A DNA stretch of 9,521 nucleotides from Pseudomonadales bacterium. GTDB taxonomy: Bacteria; Pseudomonadota; Gammaproteobacteria; Pseudomonadales; DT-91. Under the pieces are notes generated by a model, which saw nothing but the letters and a program-made list of their open reading frames with translations, was not told where the DNA came from and searched no databases. Positions 7,359 to 9,521 of this stretch are shown here, one piece after another (positions within the stretch are counted from its first letter, which is position 1; the number at the start of each line of letters is the position of its first letter). The position numbers and the translations under genes are program-made. The DNA lies in the NCBI GenBank assembly GCA_013215025.1, contig JABSRR010000044.1:1-9521 (forward strand), in the 5' to 3' direction.

Positions 7359-7365
7359 TTAATTG

Positions 7366-9521
7366 ATGTTTCTACAGAGTGATTTTTCCTCCTATAAGTC
7401 GCTATTAGTGGTGCGCTCACCTTCTAACTGGATTTTTCTTTTCTACCACGCCTATCGTTTTTTATTCGGCTTTTGCCTGATGAGTTTAGCCTTTCAACAT
7501 AATACAGCCATTTTTGATTTTTCGATTCCGAGTCACTTAATAAGTTTATTAGCTTTTTACTGTACTACCGCAGGGCTGTTCTTTGCTTTATTTGCATTTC
7601 AGAAGCCTAACGATCTCGGTATGATTTTTATCGCGTTTTTCTTTATCGTCTCAGATCTGATTTGTTTAGCTTATTTGAGTTATCTTGCTGCACCAGAGCA
7701 CAGCGTGTTCGCTTCTTTGATGTTTGTACCCTTAGCTTTTGGTGGTGTGTTGGTAGCAGGGCGATTATCCGGTTTTTTACCGGCATTGAGTTTTTTGAGC
7801 TTAGCCCTTGTGCAATTCCGGCTATGGATAGAAGACTTTTTACCGAATTATCAAGGTCTTTTAGAGACCGGCATTTTGGGTGCTGAATTTTTCCTGGTCA
7901 GTTATTTATTTCAGTTTTATTCGAAAAAATTACTCTACAATGAAAACCGGCTAAGCATGTTAGAAAAATTACGCCAAGCTGAAGCGTATGCGCAGCAGGC
8001 GCAGCAGGAGCTAGAGTCATCAAATAAAAAATTGCAAATGCTGCTTAAGTCGGCGGGTGAAGGCGTACTTGGGCTTGATACAAAGGGCAATATAAATTTT
8101 GCTAACCCCTATGCTGGCGAATTACTAGCGCTGCCGGCCGATGATTTGCTAGCAATGAATATTCGTGACTTATTGATTAAGGGGATGACGGTCACTGATC
8201 AAGTGAGTGATCGACAGTACAATCAATACCGCAAGCTACGCACAGCATTTGCTTTCCCTGAGGCTGAGAGCTATGTACATAATCAGTGGCGCAAAGCAGA
8301 TGGCGAGTCATTCTTTGTGGAATATTCCTGTGAGTCCCTGAATGAAGGCGATGGTTTTGTGCTGATATTTCAAAATATTACGGCACGCAAGCATGATGAA
8401 GACTTGCTGCAGCATATGGCCAACTATGACAGTTTGACTGATGTGCCAAATCGACAGTATTTCTTAAATACCTTAACTCGCACACTACATTTAGCATCAC
8501 GCTCTAAGCAGCAGCTGGCGGTCTTTTTTATTGATCTTGATCATTTTAAATTCATTAACGATAAACTGGGTCATGCCTGCGGCGATCAATTGTTGATGGT
8601 TATTGCTAAACGCATTCATGACAGTATCCGAGCCAGCGACTGTGTTGCGAGGATTGGCGGTGATGAGTTTGCGGTGATGTTGCCTAACCTGCAACATACT
8701 GATGATGCAGCCGCCATAGCTAAGACTATTTTAGATAAAATATACGAGCCGATATGCGTAAACGAACATAGCTTCAATGTCACCAGCAGCATTGGTATAT
8801 CAATGTTTCCTCAAGATTCTGCCGATGCAGATACGCTATTAAAAGATGCCGATACCGCCATGTATGCGGCTAAGCATGCTGGGCGCGGCACCTATCAATT
8901 TTTCCAGACAGAGATGCAGACTAAGATTGATGACAGTAAGCGGATTCAAATTCTGCTGCATCAAGCCTTCGAGCAGCATGAATTTTATTTAGCGTTTCAA
9001 CCGATATTTGATCTACGCAGCCAATCTATTAGCACGCTTGAGGTGCTTATTCGTTGGAAAACCGCGCAAGGCGAGGAAATTCCGCCCGATGTGTTTATAC
9101 CAATTGCAGAAGAAAACGGAAAAATACGTGATATTGGTATGTGGGTTTTAGAAACTGCCTTGGTGCAGTTAAAAGAGTGGTGTTTACACCTAGATCAGCT
9201 TCCTAGACTTGCGCTGAATCTTTCCTCACGACAGCTTAGCAATGCGGATTTTCGCTATAAACTTCGTAAGTTGCTCGATATATATGATATCGCTGCTTCG
9301 CAGATTGAATTAGAGCTTACTGAAACCAGTATGATGGAAAATCCAGAGGCCTGTTTGTCCGAAATATACGCCCTGCACGATATGGGTATTCGAGTGTCGA
9401 TTGACGATTTTGGAACCGGTTATTCGTCGTTGGATTATTTGCGACGACTACCGTTAGATAATTTGAAAATCGATAAATCCTTTACCTTTGGTATTGGTCA
9501 GTCGGAAAATGATGAGCAGCT
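7366..9521 (+). CDS. Membrane GGDEF-EAL protein with PilS-like sensor and PAS domain (3' end outside window)
   Basis: The frame stays open from the ATG to the window end, giving 718 complete residues and no stop. Residues about 22-185 hold six hydrophobic helices resembling the PilS sensor domain: FYHAYRFLFGF near the start, PLAFGGVLVAGRLSGFLPAL in the middle, and a GILGAEFF helix at the end. A Gln/Glu-rich coiled coil follows (about 192-226), then a PAS domain (226-340, AGEGVLGLD-type start) and GGDEF (353-510) with DSLTDVPNR, DLDHFKFIND, an intact GGDEF at 431-435 and the inhibitory RxxD site (Arg422, Asp425). The EAL domain starts near 528. Its signature reads EVLIRW (Glu559), and Asn618, Glu650, Asp680-Asp681 and Lys701 are kept; the rest is cut off. 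It should make cyclic-di-GMP and may also degrade it. It is transcribed divergently from the kinase operon. Either activity may dominate; sequence cannot decide. Confidence 0.93.
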   Translation, partial: MFLQSDFSSYKSLLVVRSPSNWIFLFYHAYRFLFGFCLMSLAFQHNTAIFDFSIPSHLISLLAFYCTTAGLFFALFAFQKPNDLGMIFIAFFFIVSDLICLAYLSYLAAPEHSVFASLMFVPLAFGGVLVAGRLSGFLPALSFLSLALVQFRLWIEDFLPNYQGLLETGILGAEFFLVSYLFQFYSKKLLYNENRLSMLEKLRQAEAYAQQAQQELESSNKKLQMLLKSAGEGVLGLDTKGNINFANPYAGELLALPADDLLAMNIRDLLIKGMTVTDQVSDRQYNQYRKLRTAFAFPEAESYVHNQWRKADGESFFVEYSCESLNEGDGFVLIFQNITARKHDEDLLQHMANYDSLTDVPNRQYFLNTLTRTLHLASRSKQQLAVFFIDLDHFKFINDKLGHACGDQLLMVIAKRIHDSIRASDCVARIGGDEFAVMLPNLQHTDDAAAIAKTILDKIYEPICVNEHSFNVTSSIGISMFPQDSADADTLLKDADTAMYAAKHAGRGTYQFFQTEMQTKIDDSKRIQILLHQAFEQHEFYLAFQPIFDLRSQSISTLEVLIRWKTAQGEEIPPDVFIPIAEENGKIRDIGMWVLETALVQLKEWCLHLDQLPRLALNLSSRQLSNADFRYKLRKLLDIYDIAASQIELELTETSMMENPEACLSEIYALHDMGIRVSIDDFGTGYSSLDYLRRLPLDNLKIDKSFTFGIGQSENDEQ

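Larger units (their letters stand above)
6804..7365. promoter_or_regulatory. Divergent intergenic region between kinase and GGDEF-EAL genes
   Basis: This 562-bp AT-rich stretch separates two divergently transcribed signalling genes, so it must hold promoters for both. I find no convincing protein gene, tRNA or intrinsic terminator. I see no strong paired -35/-10 elements; GATAAT at 7309-7314 is a possible -10 for the rightward gene and TTGACC at 7178-7183 a possible -35, but each lacks a good partner at 16-18 nt. The part from 7080 to 7251 is unusually rich in short palindromes and repeats, listed separately. Confidence 0.6.

Noticed and set aside
7260..7365. A cyclic-di-GMP riboswitch in the leader of the GGDEF-EAL gene.
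   Set aside because: The conserved core words of the class I and class II aptamers are not visible, and the small TAGC/GCTA pairing near 7280 is too short.
9053..9064. Loss of EAL catalysis because the signature reads EVL.
   Set aside because: The metal-binding Glu is kept, the Ala is not catalytic, and several active EAL proteins use EVL; other visible catalytic residues are present.

Overview
The window is about 46% GC by eye and looks like a chromosomal piece of a free-living, probably aquatic, gammaproteobacterium. That guess rests on the urease proteins, a hybrid kinase whose family I remember from Pseudomonas-like and marine gammaproteobacteria, and a PilS-like input domain. I cannot name the species. 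No tRNA, rRNA, CRISPR array, insertion sequence or phage gene is visible.

Region 1 (1-2431, + strand) is the 3' part of a urease operon: the C-terminal 153 residues of ureC (urease alpha subunit), then the nickel-insertion accessory genes ureE, ureF and ureG. The reading is compact: a 13-nt gap ureC-ureE, a TGATG overlap ureE-ureF, and a 52-nt gap with a good ribosome-binding site before ureG. ureA, ureB, ureD and the catalytic core of ureC would lie upstream of the window.

Region 2 (2461-6803, - strand) converges on the urease operon with only 29 nt between stop codons. It is a two-gene signalling operon: a very large membrane hybrid histidine kinase followed 11 nt later by a response regulator with a LuxR-type helix-turn-helix. 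The kinase has a full NCS1-like (nucleobase/allantoin/cytosine permease type) transporter domain at its N-terminus, then an eight-cysteine module, two more membrane helices, HisKA, HATPase, a receiver domain and a C-terminal helical tail. Its position beside urease suggests, but does not prove, sensing of a nitrogen compound related to urea or purine breakdown.

Region 3 (6804-7365) is a divergent intergenic region of 562 bp with no convincing gene. It carries a cluster of short palindromes and repeats that may be operators.

Region 4 (7366-9521, + strand, cut by the window end) is a multi-domain cyclic-di-GMP enzyme: a six-helix membrane domain resembling the sensor domain of PilS, a coiled coil, a PAS domain, a GGDEF domain with intact active site and inhibitory site, and the first part of an EAL domain with the visible catalytic residues kept.

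The strongest candidates for something under-described are the transporter-cysteine-kinase sensor coupled to urease, and the grafting of a PilS-type input onto a GGDEF-EAL output. Both are readings of domain order; neither function is shown by sequence alone.
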